DNA of 64,000 nucleotides from SFLA01 sp045595785 (GTDB taxonomy: Bacteria; Bacillota; Clostridia; Oscillospirales; CAG-382): the NCBI GenBank assembly GCA_045595785.1, contig JAZOBE010000045.1, positions 1 through 64,000 of the forward strand, given 5' to 3'. Below are positions 8,879 to 15,563 of this stretch, one piece after another. The first letter of the stretch is position 1, and the number at the start of each line of letters is the position of its first letter. The position numbers and the translations under genes are program-made. The notes beneath the pieces are model-generated. The model had not been told where the DNA came from. It made no database searches and worked only from the letters and a program-made list of their open reading frames with translations.

Positions 8879-9376
8879 CTACCAGGGTCTGTCGGGGCAG
8901 AGATTATTCCAATAATAGTTGATTTTTGTGGCGTAAATACGCATCCAACATTCGCAGAAGGAAAGCTTTCCGTCACCTTCTAATATGCAGTCAAACAAAT
9001 TTGCCTCCGGTGCTTGAGTGTCCGAATAGTGATTGACAAACCACAATTTGCACTTACCGGAGTTTATGTGCTTAATAAGAACGTCGATGTCCCAATCTCT
9101 AACTGTCTTTTTTCTGTTTTTCGGGCGTTCCCGCACGAAAAGCCAAACGGACACGTCATACGTGTTTCCGTTTTCCAAAGCAAATTCTACTTTTGAAGCG
9201 TCGGTGCGTAAACAGTCTTCGTAAGGATTGTCAGGATGATTTGGGGCAATCCAAAACCCCTCCGAGAATTTAAACACAAGCTTTCCGTCGTGGAGATACG
9301 CGCGGTCGGCAATACAATCGTGCAGAGTCAGGAATTCGTTGCTGTTGTCGCAGTGGATAAAACTCTGTTCGGACAT
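8879..9376 (-). CDS. Hypothetical protein, 165 residues
   Basis: I do not recognise this protein. It is soluble, acidic and rich in Trp, Cys and Asn/Asp (DWDIDVLIKHINSGKCKLWFVNHYS near the middle; ending NNLCPDRPW). It has no signal peptide or membrane segment. AAGGAG lies 8 bp before the ATG, which supports a real gene. It is convergent with the CotH gene and flanked by repeats on both sides. Its size, composition and neighbourhood resemble small immunity-type orphan proteins, but that is only an impression. Confidence 0.65.
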   Translation of the reverse strand: MSEQSFIHCDNSNEFLTLHDCIADRAYLHDGKLVFKFSEGFWIAPNHPDNPYEDCLRTDASKVEFALENGNTYDVSVWLFVRERPKNRKKTVRDWDIDVLIKHINSGKCKLWFVNHYSDTQAPEANLFDCILEGDGKLSFCECWMRIYATKINYYWNNLCPDRPW

Positions 9377-9426
9377 ATAATCACACTCCTTTTAAGCTGA
9401 TTATATCATAGAAGTTTTGGGCAGTC

Positions 9427-9605
9427 AATGATATCCTTTGAGGCGAAGCCTCAACATCATTTGCGGCTTGCCGCAATTTCATTTGTGCGAAGCACAACTT
9501 CGTTTTGTGTCCGCTTTGCGGACAATGAAGTTCTCGCTCCGCTCGAAATGAAATTGACCTTCGGTCAAACGATGTTGTGCCCGCAAAGGTGCGGACACAA
9601 ACACA
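9427..9605. repeat. Nested palindromic (tree-like) repeat
   Basis: Three coaxial stems are nested: outer CAACATC / GATGTTG (9452-9458 with 9571-9577), middle AATTTCATTT / AAATGAAATT (9475-9484 with 9546-9555) and inner AACTTC / GAAGTT (9496-9501 with 9527-9532). Side hairpins stand between them: TTGCGGCttGCCGCAA (9461-9476), TTGTGCgaaGCACAA (9484-9498), GTCCGCtttGCGGAC and TTGACCttcGGTCAA (9554-9568). Another small hairpin, GAGGCgaaGCCTC, lies just outside. The 348-base gap between genes here otherwise holds only a terminator and a tRNA 3' fragment. Confidence 0.75.
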
Positions 9606-9635
9606 AAAATCCAAGTCTTTCGACTTGGATTTTTT
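9605..9635 (-). terminator. Bidirectional intrinsic terminator
   Basis: The stem ATCCAAGTC / GACTTGGAT with a TTTC loop is flanked by A-rich and T-rich tracts on both sides, so it could stop transcription in either direction. It directly abuts the tRNA-like 3' fragment at 9635-9647, just as the terminator at 10828-10868 abuts the intact tRNA-Val. Confidence 0.75.
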
Positions 9636-9647
9636 GGTGGAGACTAC
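9635..9647 (-). other. Duplicated tRNA-Val 3' end (possible attachment site)
   Basis: Thirteen bases, TGGTGGAGACTAC, are identical to the 3' terminus of tRNA-Val at 10871-10883 (CCA, discriminator base, acceptor strand). Here no tRNA body follows. Such 3'-end copies commonly mark integration into a tRNA gene, or the remnant of a deleted tandem tRNA. The two copies bracket about 1.2 kb holding one unknown gene. Confidence 0.5.
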
Positions 9648-9724
9648 CTAAACGGAGCAGGATCAGGGGAAAACTACCCAAAAGTAATGTGCCTGTCCTG
9701 TTCGATAAATTGGAATTTGTCGAA

Positions 9725-10582
9725 TTAATTTTTAAGTAGCTTTTTGCTGAACTTTTGAAAATCTTTTGTCAAAGCGCAGAAAGAGGCGGCCTTCGGTACG
9801 ATATTCCCATCCTTATCAAGGTATTCACTGCAGAAGTCCATCTGATAAAACAGACCACGGGATACAACCATGAACGGACCACGCAACATAAAAACGCTAT
9901 TTTTTCGCCAAATATCCTGCTGAATAAGAATTCCTTTTCCATCCGGTGTAGTCTGCATGGGGATGTTGTTAAATGGCTCTTCGGAAAAATAAATAGCAAG
10001 ATACCTTTCTTCATTACCTGATAAAAAAGAATGTAATTCTGTTGCAGACAGTTCTTTAAAGCATCTTTGTGCATTTTGGGAATCCCAATACCAGCAATAG
10101 ACAAATAGATTCTTGTTTATGAAATAATTGGCAATGCCAAGCAACTCATCATCCGACCAATAACCCATCAAAGAATATGTTTTATATTTGATTTTAGGCT
10201 GTTTGCAAAAAGTTATGGGATGGTCAAGCAGTTGGGAGGATGGCGAATAATCAATTTCTATTGTCGGAAGTCTTTTGACTTTTTGACAAACTGTACACGA
10301 ACAGGTAATGTTTATTTCTCGAAAATCTTCTGTGCCCTCTCTTGGCGTGTATTCAAATGTAAGATTAAAACGGTCATTCTTACAGGAACACTTCATTATA
10401 GGCGGGTATTTCTCTTGGATAAGGTCATACCAATAGTCTGCGCTGTCCAGGAGAAAATAAGATTTATCGGTTGGGGTACATATGATACCTACATTCTCAT
10501 CACGAATAAATCGTATTTGAAAGTCTTTTTCTCCGTCTTGAGTTACAATCAGCTTGGAAATAATAGCTTCGTTTTGATACAT
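9725..10582 (-). CDS. Hypothetical protein, 285 residues, cysteine-rich middle
   Basis: I do not recognise this protein. It has no signal peptide or membrane helix. CSCK (about 65-68) and CSCTVC (about 94-99) could form a zinc-binding knuckle. The N-terminal part is beta-rich and the C-terminal part mixed, ending in a basic tail. A weak GGTGGG ribosome site precedes the ATG. A perfect palindrome (AATTCGA gttta TCGAATT, 10610-10628) lies 28 bp upstream and may be an operator. A related imperfect palindrome lies beside the 3' end (9701-9724). It is more AT-rich than the housekeeping genes and sits between the two tRNA-Val 3' ends, so it may be recently acquired. Confidence 0.6.
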   Translation of the reverse strand: MYQNEAIISKLIVTQDGEKDFQIRFIRDENVGIICTPTDKSYFLLDSADYWYDLIQEKYPPIMKCSCKNDRFNLTFEYTPREGTEDFREINITCSCTVCQKVKRLPTIEIDYSPSSQLLDHPITFCKQPKIKYKTYSLMGYWSDDELLGIANYFINKNLFVYCWYWDSQNAQRCFKELSATELHSFLSGNEERYLAIYFSEEPFNNIPMQTTPDGKGILIQQDIWRKNSVFMLRGPFMVVSRGLFYQMDFCSEYLDKDGNIVPKAASFCALTKDFQKFSKKLLKN

Positions 10583-10609
10583 AGTTTCCCACCAACATAT
10601 TAGTCAAAT

Positions 10610-10628
10610 TCGAGTTTATCGAATTAAT
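10610..10628. promoter_or_regulatory. Palindrome upstream of the 285-residue orphan
   Basis: AATTCGA-gttta-TCGAATT is a perfect 7+7 inverted repeat placed where a promoter/operator for the minus-strand gene would lie. The sequence GA(A/G)TTT(G/A)TCGAATTAATT also occurs at the other end of the gene (9713-9730), 16 of 18 bases identical, so the gene is bracketed by related sequences. Confidence 0.5.
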
Positions 10629-10675
10629 TATACCACATATTACACCATTTTTCAATGATGCATCGCCGTTGGCAA

Positions 10676-10825
10676 TATGATTTACGGCATGCGCCGTATG
10701 ATATACTTGCTTCGCAAGCATGATATAATATCAGTTCCTTCATATGTCGAAGGCATATATCATCGCACAACAGTGCGATATCATGTCGAAGATATATCAC
10801 CCGTTCCGGCAGGAACGGATATCAT
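10676..10825. repeat. Nested palindromic repeat with ATGATAT spacers
   Basis: This is a series of hairpins, TACGGCatgcGCCGTA (10683-10698), CTTGCttcGCAAG (10706-10718), TCGCACaacaGTGCGA (10763-10778) and CCGTTCCggcaGGAACGG (10801-10818). They are separated by TGATAT on the left side (10699, 10721) and its complement ATATCA on the right side (10728, 10757, 10794, 10819). The whole can therefore fold as a branched stem. It lies between the orphan gene and the tRNA-Val terminator. Confidence 0.7.
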
Positions 10826-10827
10826 TG

Positions 10828-10868
10828 AAAAAAGTCTCTTTTGTCTACCAGACAAAAGAGACTTTTTT
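10828..10868 (-). terminator. Terminator of tRNA-Val (symmetrical)
   Basis: A perfect 19-bp stem (10828-10846 with 10850-10868) with a 3-base loop begins with A6 and ends with T6, so it can act in both directions. It starts 2 bp after the CCA end of the tRNA on the minus strand. Confidence 0.9.
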
Positions 10869-10870
10869 CG

Positions 10871-10947
10871 TGGTGGAGACTACAGGACTCGAACCTGTGA
10901 CCCCTTGCACGTCAAGCAAGTGCTCTAGCCAACTGGGCTAAGCCTCC
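10871..10947 (-). tRNA. tRNA-Val (anticodon GAC), CCA encoded
   Basis: This 77-nt cloverleaf reads on the minus strand. Acceptor GGAGGCT pairs with AGTCTCC, followed by A and an encoded CCA. The anticodon stem CTTGC/GCAAG holds loop TTGACGT with anticodon GAC (plus-strand GTC at 10911-10913). The T arm is ACAGG-TTCGAGT-CCTGT. The D stem GCCC/GAGC has one C-A mismatch. It reads GUC and GUU valine codons. Its 3' end is duplicated at 9635-9647. Confidence 0.95.
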
Positions 10948-10990
10948 GCGCAAGGGAGATTATAGCACACGGGAGTGCAAAAATCAACCC

Positions 10991-12232
10991 CTATTTTTTG
11001 CGTTTTATCAGTTTCTTACGAAGGATATCGGCAGCTATAACAGCGGCAACGGTTACCGCCGCGCCTACGCCTGCCCCTGCAAGCGCCCACTTTATGGTTT
11101 TGCCGTTTTCTTTCTTTTTGGCTTTTGCCTTTTCCTGCTTGTCCATAACGATCTCCTTTGCCGTTTCGGTAATTTCCTCTATTTCGTCCTTTTGACAAGC
11201 TGTTACAGCAATCTCCTGAAGGGCGTGAGCCGTGTTTTTATCCAGCCCCGCCGTATACACGTTTCCGACGGGAGAAACGTCACAGAAGGAATACAGCCAG
11301 CAGCAGGCGGCAAGATAACTGCCCTCCTTGGAATGGTGGTGTTCATCATCTGCATACAATTCAATTTCGGGGTGCTTCATAGCGCAAAGGGAAAACGCTT
11401 GGGCAACGGGGCTTACGGTAACGCCGTATTCCTCACCCATGGCGCCGTAGGTGCCGTAAAGGTCACCGTTTTGAATAATACGCTGTTCCTTGTCGCTCTC
11501 GTAGGCATATCGCATATAAAGCAGGGGAGTAGCACCGTTTTGCTTTACCAGCTCAAGCAGAGTTCCCAATGCGTTCAGAGCTTTAAGATAATCAGACTTA
11601 TATCCGTCCTGAAGCACGATATAATCATACTTTTTGTTCTCAAGTATTTTGCGGAGTGCCTGACCTCTGGGGTGCTTTTCATCAGCATATTCGGTAAAGT
11701 ATGCGCTTCCGTATGTGCAGTAATCAACCGAAACGTCCAGCCCTGCCTGCCTGCACAGCGCCTTGAATTTAATGGGGTTGCCGTTTATATATGTGCAGGA
11801 GTTACCTACGAACAGATATTTTACGGTATTTTCGGTAACCTTTTCGTTTCCCATATTAATGGTAAGCAGTGCCGCGTCAGGGTCGTATTCGCCCCACATG
11901 GGATATATAAGAGATATGGTGGAGTTGTATATTACCGCACCCTCGGTAGCGGTCAGATAATAATCATACAGCGGATGGGTTGCGCCGAAAAGCACCGCAA
12001 AGCCTCCTGCAGGAACAAACACGCTTTTCTGCACGCTTCCGTCAGCCGAGGAAAGGTTTGCGCCGCCCTCATACAGCTTTCCGTATTTATCAAAAACAAG
12101 TATATATGCGCTTCTCAAGCTGTAAGTATCCGCATTCAGACGGGTACCTTCGCTTCCTCCGCGGCATACAGTAAGACCGTCCTGAGAATAAGCGCGGTCG
12201 AAACCGGAAATAACAAACCTTTGAATTTTCAT
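10991..12232 (-). CDS. SGNH/GDSL-like hydrolase with C-terminal membrane anchor
   Basis: This 413-residue protein has no signal peptide at its start. Residues 1-125 form a beta-rich domain. Residues about 138-330 look like an SGNH hydrolase: VGNS with nucleophile Ser145, YDYIVLQDG (block III-like), and DDEHHHSKEGSYLAA near 297 supplying the Asp/His pair. Such enzymes are esterases or deacetylases; the substrate is unknown. A lysine-rich linker leads to one hydrophobic helix (about 382-402) and a KKLIKRKK tail. Without a signal peptide, the catalytic domain should stay in the cytoplasm on a tail-anchored protein, unless the start is wrong. AAAGGGG precedes the ATG. Confidence 0.7.
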   Translation of the reverse strand: MKIQRFVISGFDRAYSQDGLTVCRGGSEGTRLNADTYSLRSAYILVFDKYGKLYEGGANLSSADGSVQKSVFVPAGGFAVLFGATHPLYDYYLTATEGAVIYNSTISLIYPMWGEYDPDAALLTINMGNEKVTENTVKYLFVGNSCTYINGNPIKFKALCRQAGLDVSVDYCTYGSAYFTEYADEKHPRGQALRKILENKKYDYIVLQDGYKSDYLKALNALGTLLELVKQNGATPLLYMRYAYESDKEQRIIQNGDLYGTYGAMGEEYGVTVSPVAQAFSLCAMKHPEIELYADDEHHHSKEGSYLAACCWLYSFCDVSPVGNVYTAGLDKNTAHALQEIAVTACQKDEIEEITETAKEIVMDKQEKAKAKKKENGKTIKWALAGAGVGAAVTVAAVIAADILRKKLIKRKK

Positions 12233-12322
12233 TGTTTTTCCCCTTTGCTTTGCATTTTTCTTTTATTATACCACCGTTTTTAAGGTTTTGTCAATGTGTG
12301 TGCATCTTTTGCAGATATGTAA

Positions 12323-12351
12323 TTGACTTTTCCTTCAAAAAGGGGTATATT
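12323..12351 (+). promoter_or_regulatory. Promoter of the mrp-like gene
   Basis: TTGACT (12323-12328), a 17-bp spacer and TATATT (12346-12351) form a good sigma-A promoter. Because it overlaps the upstream in-frame ATG at 12323, translation must begin at the later ATG, 12380. Confidence 0.8.
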
Positions 12352-12379
12352 ATATATTAATGAAAAGGAGATGTTTATT

Positions 12380-13201
12380 ATGAGCGAATGTTCACATAAC
12401 TGTTCCTCCTGCAGTGAGAATTGCTCCTCACGCACGGAGTTAATGAAAGAAAAATTAAACGATTATTCCCGCGTCGGTAAAGTTATCGGCGTAGTAAGCG
12501 GAAAAGGCGGCGTAGGTAAAAGTCTGGTCACCTCTCTGCTTTCCGTATATACCAACCGTCTGGGCTATAACACCGCTATTCTTGATGCGGATATAACCGG
12601 TCCCTCCATCCCCAATGCCTTCGGTCTTCACGAAAAGGCTATGGGAACGGAAATGGGTATGCTTCCCGCAGTAACCAAAACCGGTATTCAGGTAATGTCC
12701 CTTAACCTGCTTCTCCCCGGTGAGACGGACCCCGTAGTATGGCGCGGTCCCGTTATCGCAGGTGTGGTAAAGCAGTTCTGGACAGACGTTGTCTGGAACG
12801 ACGTTGACTTTATGTACGTTGATATGCCTCCCGGAACCGGCGACGTTCCTCTTACCGTTTTCCAGTCCCTGCCTATTGACGGTATTATCGTTGTAACCTC
12901 TCCGCAGGAGCTGGTTGGTATGATAGTTGAGAAGGCTGTAAATATGGCGCGCCTTATGAACGTGCCTGTCCTCGGCATTGTTGAAAACTTCAGCACCTTT
13001 AAGTGCCCCGATTGCGGTAAGACCCACGCCATCTTCGGCGAGAGCCGCATTGACGAGATTGCCTCCCGCCACGGTATAGACACTGTCTGCCGCCTGCCTA
13101 TCGACCCCGTCTTCGCCGCCTCTGCAGATGCAGGTACTATCGAGCTGTCTGACGAGACTGAGCTTGTCGAGCTGGCAAAGAAAATAACCGAAAGCAAATA
13201 A
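12380..13201 (+). CDS. mrp: Mrp/Nbp35-family P-loop ATPase (Fe-S carrier)
   Basis: This 273-residue protein starts at the ATG preceded by AAAGGAG and lying just after the promoter. Mrp/Nbp35/ApbC proteins bind an iron-sulphur cluster between two monomers and deliver it to client proteins. The N-terminus is cysteine-rich (CSHNCSSCSENC), as in Nbp35. The deviant Walker A is GVVSGKGGVGKS (about residues 35-46), Walker B is YVDMPPGTGD, and the bridging CxxC is CPDC. It lacks the N-terminal DUF59 domain of longer Mrp proteins. It is a single-gene unit with its own terminator. Confidence 0.9.
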   Translation: MSECSHNCSSCSENCSSRTELMKEKLNDYSRVGKVIGVVSGKGGVGKSLVTSLLSVYTNRLGYNTAILDADITGPSIPNAFGLHEKAMGTEMGMLPAVTKTGIQVMSLNLLLPGETDPVVWRGPVIAGVVKQFWTDVVWNDVDFMYVDMPPGTGDVPLTVFQSLPIDGIIVVTSPQELVGMIVEKAVNMARLMNVPVLGIVENFSTFKCPDCGKTHAIFGESRIDEIASRHGIDTVCRLPIDPVFAASADAGTIELSDETELVELAKKITESK

Positions 13202-13206
13202 TTCTT

Positions 13207-13240
13207 AAAACCCGTGATAAACTCACGGGTTTTGTTTGTT
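13207..13240 (+). terminator. Intrinsic terminator after mrp
   Basis: The stem AAAACCCGTGA / TCACGGGTTTT (13207-13233, loop TAAAC) is followed by a T-rich tract. Confidence 0.9.
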
Positions 13241-13258
13241 TTGTTTGCAATTTGTTAA

Positions 13259-13287
13259 TTGACATGACAGGGAATGTATGGTAATAT
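13259..13287 (+). promoter_or_regulatory. Strong promoter upstream of lipoprotein remnants
   Basis: TTGACA (13259-13264), 17 bp, TAATAT (13282-13287). A strong ribosome site (AAGGAGG, 13326-13332) follows, but the frame it serves at 13341 is only 26 codons long, so the original gene appears to be gone. Confidence 0.75.
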
Positions 13288-13340
13288 GTTTTTGGAGGAT
13301 AATTTTTCCTCAATTCAACCCACATAAGGAGGACGCTTTT

Positions 13341-13421
13341 ATGCTAAATATCAACGTAATACACACAAAAACGCCCTTCAGGGCAAGCGCGAAAGTTTTC
13401 GGAAGCAACATTCGCGCATAA
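13341..13421 (+). pseudogene. 26-codon frame after a strong ribosome site, interrupted by a repeat
   Basis: The start has a consensus promoter and an AAGGAGG site, but the frame stops after 26 codons. Its body is largely made of the palindromic repeat at 13373-13445. I read this as the beginning of a former gene interrupted or replaced by the repeat element. A functional leader peptide is the alternative. Confidence 0.4.
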
Positions 13422-13445
13422 AGCAATAGTGCTTTATGCGCTTGC
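13373..13445. repeat. Nested palindromic repeat
   Basis: The outer stem is GCAAGCGC / GCGCTTGC (13383-13390 with 13438-13445). Within or beside it are GCCCttcaGGGC (13373-13384), CGAAAgtTTTCG (13390-13401) and a perfect 12-bp hairpin GCGCATAAAGCA / TGCTTTATGCGC with loop ATAG (13414-13441). The nested layout matches the other palindromic elements in this window. Confidence 0.65.
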
Positions 13446-13479
13446 TGAAATTTAATACTACACTAAAGGCGAAAGAATA

Positions 13480-13676
13480 ATGAAAAAAGTTTTTATTGTT
13501 TTAATACTTTGCTTTATTTTAGCTTCGTGCGTCGAACACAGTGACGAACAAAGCAGTGAAATCAGCGCCCTAGGACTTGTATTATGTATGATTCTGATGT
13601 AAGTATATATAGCGATACAGTTTTTTGCGAATGGTGTGTTGAAGATATTTTGAAACACCTTGAAGAACATCACTAA
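13480..13676 (+). pseudogene. Broken lipoprotein gene (frameshift or deletion)
   Basis: The frame from 13480 encodes a typical lipoprotein signal with lipobox LASC (Cys17), then stops at 13600-13602. A different frame (13584-13676) continues with a plausible C-terminal piece, DTVFCEWCVEDILKHLEEHH, and stops just before the next lipoprotein gene. Together they look like the two ends of one small secreted protein joined by a deletion or frameshift. The AAAGGCGAAAGAATA leader gives a weak ribosome site. Confidence 0.5.
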
Positions 13677-13694
13677 TGATTTTGGAGGGAGTTT

Positions 13695-14468
13695 ATGTAC
13701 AAAACCCTATTAATATACCTTTGCTTAATATTCGCGTGTTTGCTTTCAGGTTGTGTTGATGCGCCTTTTTCTGAAGAATCAGAAAGTACTTCTCAATCTA
13801 CAGAGGAATCTGTAACCATAACGCAACCCATTGACGGAATATGGCCGACTTTTCATTTTTTAACTATTGATGAGTTAACGGAAGCGTTTGATAAAATCAA
13901 TACGGAGTGTGAACTTCAGCAAAATAAATATTCAAACGGGGTGAAATTTTACAAACTTGCCGAATATTTGTCGGATAAAAGCAAGTGGAAATGCCCTTAT
14001 CTAAACGGAAACATATTTCCTATGGGAAACGACCCTGTATATCCGCCAATAACTGTATTTGCCAACGAGCTCTATGAGTACCCTTGGATATGGTATACGG
14101 GTTACTGGAAAGACGATTCTATAAAAATACGCACTCTTTATCTTGAACTTGTGGAAGAAGTAGACTTGTCATCCGCTCAAACCGCATCGGAAGTAATTAT
14201 GCAGATAAATCCGAATGCACCCAATCTGCATAACTGTGAGCAATTCGAAGATGCTTATACAGCTATCTACGAAAAGAATATGATAATATCCGGAGAAGAT
14301 GTTGTTGTTGTAATCTATGAACTAAAGACAATAGAACGCTTGTATGTTACATTTGTTTATGATAATTTGCTGGTTTTTTTGCAAATTAACGAGAATGATT
14401 ATGATAGTATGATGTCAAAGTATGATCAATCTTTTTGGGATGTGTTTTATTTTGACACGCTGCAATAA
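13695..14468 (+). CDS. Hypothetical lipoprotein, 257 residues
   Basis: A signal peptide ends in the lipobox LSGC (Cys20), followed by a Ser/Thr/Glu-rich linker (about 25-45) and a mixed alpha/beta domain with many aromatic residues (ELYEYPWIWYTGYWKDD). I do not recognise the family. GGAGG lies before the ATG. It follows the broken lipoprotein gene and ends at a strong terminator. It is more AT-rich than the flanking housekeeping genes, so this small cluster may be accessory DNA. Confidence 0.75.
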   Translation: MYKTLLIYLCLIFACLLSGCVDAPFSEESESTSQSTEESVTITQPIDGIWPTFHFLTIDELTEAFDKINTECELQQNKYSNGVKFYKLAEYLSDKSKWKCPYLNGNIFPMGNDPVYPPITVFANELYEYPWIWYTGYWKDDSIKIRTLYLELVEEVDLSSAQTASEVIMQINPNAPNLHNCEQFEDAYTAIYEKNMIISGEDVVVVIYELKTIERLYVTFVYDNLLVFLQINENDYDSMMSKYDQSFWDVFYFDTLQ

Positions 14469-14501
14469 ATCAATTTCTGTATATCACGGTTTAATACCAA
14501 C

Positions 14502-14532
14502 AAAAACTCCCCGATTTTCGGGGAGTTTTTTT
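14502..14532. terminator. Bidirectional terminator between lipoprotein and DUF378 genes
   Basis: The stem CTCCCCG / CGGGGAG is flanked by A5 and T7. It serves the convergent lipoprotein (plus) and DUF378 (minus) genes. Confidence 0.9.
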
Positions 14533-14545
14533 ACGTGTTTTATTG

Positions 14546-14785
14546 TTAATCCACGTTGGGACGGCTGTCGTGGGTGGTAACGGGAACCTCGTGTTCTCTG
14601 GGTCTGAAAAGCAGACTCACGCACCAAAGACCTGCAAGGGCAACCACGGTGTAGATTATACGGCTGGCAAGTGCGCCCTGGCTTCCGAATATCCAGGAAA
14701 TCAGGTCGAACTTGAAGATACCGATAAGACCCCAGTTAAGGCAGCCGATTATCGAAATTATAAGTGCAATTCTATCCATTAACAT
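14546..14785 (-). CDS. DUF378 family membrane protein
   Basis: This 79-residue protein has two membrane helices. The first carries the family signature (IIGCLNWGLIGIFKFDLISWIFG), and the second ends in WCVSLLF. A polar tail follows. DUF378 proteins are small and common in Firmicutes, and their function is unknown. GAGGAG lies 8 bp before the first ATG; a second in-frame ATG two codons later is also possible. It is a single gene, divergent from trmB. Confidence 0.85.
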   Translation of the reverse strand: MLMDRIALIISIIGCLNWGLIGIFKFDLISWIFGSQGALASRIIYTVVALAGLWCVSLLFRPREHEVPVTTHDSRPNVD

Positions 14786-14843
14786 ATTTTTATATCTCCT
14801 CTCGGTTTGTGATTATTTTGTGCCGTAAAAGGAAATATATACA

Positions 14844-14872
14844 TTGACAAACGGGTTTTATAAATGTAAAAT
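14844..14872 (+). promoter_or_regulatory. Promoter of trmB
   Basis: TTGACA (14844-14849), 17 bp, TAAAAT (14867-14872). It lies about 47 bp before the trmB start codon. Confidence 0.8.
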
Positions 14873-14918
14873 ATAGTAAATATTAAAAACAGTTTATTAA
14901 AGAAGGGTTTATACATAT

Positions 14919-15563
14919 ATGAGAATGCGTCCCAAGAAAAACCGCGTCTCCCGGCTTGAAAACGTAAAAGAGCTTTTCGCGGTTACAGACGAAAACGGTA
15001 AAATAGATATTAAAGAGTCCTTTGGCGAGGATTGCAATATATCCATAGAAATAGGCTGCGGTAAAGGCAGGTTTATATGCGGAAAAGCCGTTCAGTTGCC
15101 GGATGAAAACTTTATAGCCTTTGAGCGTGTTGCCGACGTTAATATGATGGCGATGGAAAAAGCCTTCGCAGCAGAACTGCAGAACGTCCGCTTTTGCAAC
15201 GGTGACGCAAAGGAGCTTTCCGAGATACTGCCTGCAGGAAGAATAAACGCAATTTATCTTAATTTTTCCGACCCTTGGCCCAAAAAACGCAATGCAAAGC
15301 GCCGGCTTACAAGCCCGACCTTTCTCGAAATGTACAAAGGCCTGCTGGCACCCGGCGCGGTAATTTATTTTAAGACCGATAATATCGGACTTTTTGAGTA
15401 TTCACTTGAAACGTTTACAGAGTGCGGATATACTCTTTCAAACGTTTGCTACGATCTGCACAACGATGAGATACTCTCAAAAGACAATATACAGACCGAA
15501 TACGAGGAGAAATTCTCCGAAAAGGGCTTTACCATTAATTATTTGGAAGCCCGTGTCAAGTAG
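14919..15563 (+). CDS. trmB: tRNA (guanine-N7-)-methyltransferase
   Basis: This 214-residue enzyme forms m7G46 in tRNA using SAM. The SAM-binding motif is IEIGCGKGRF (about 47-56), followed by the family hallmark NFSDPWPKKRNAKRRL (about 117-132) and the late FKTDN. Length is typical. Its last 25 bases overlap the 3' end of the convergent murE, which is unusual for two essential-type genes and means their transcripts are complementary at the ends. Confidence 0.95.
   Translation: MRMRPKKNRVSRLENVKELFAVTDENGKIDIKESFGEDCNISIEIGCGKGRFICGKAVQLPDENFIAFERVADVNMMAMEKAFAAELQNVRFCNGDAKELSEILPAGRINAIYLNFSDPWPKKRNAKRRLTSPTFLEMYKGLLAPGAVIYFKTDNIGLFEYSLETFTECGYTLSNVCYDLHNDEILSKDNIQTEYEEKFSEKGFTINYLEARVK

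Noticed and set aside
8702..8983. A 93-codon plus-strand frame across the repeats after the CotH gene
   Set aside because: It consists of the repeat units and the terminator and overlaps the end of the minus-strand orphan gene.
9427..10825. A possible CRISPR array in the repeat-rich 9.4-10.8 kb region
   Set aside because: The repeats are palindromes with short, variable spacers, not evenly spaced direct repeats with unique spacers, and no cas genes are present.
14543..14782. A 79-codon plus-strand frame opposite DUF378
   Set aside because: The minus-strand reading gives a clear DUF378 protein with a ribosome site.
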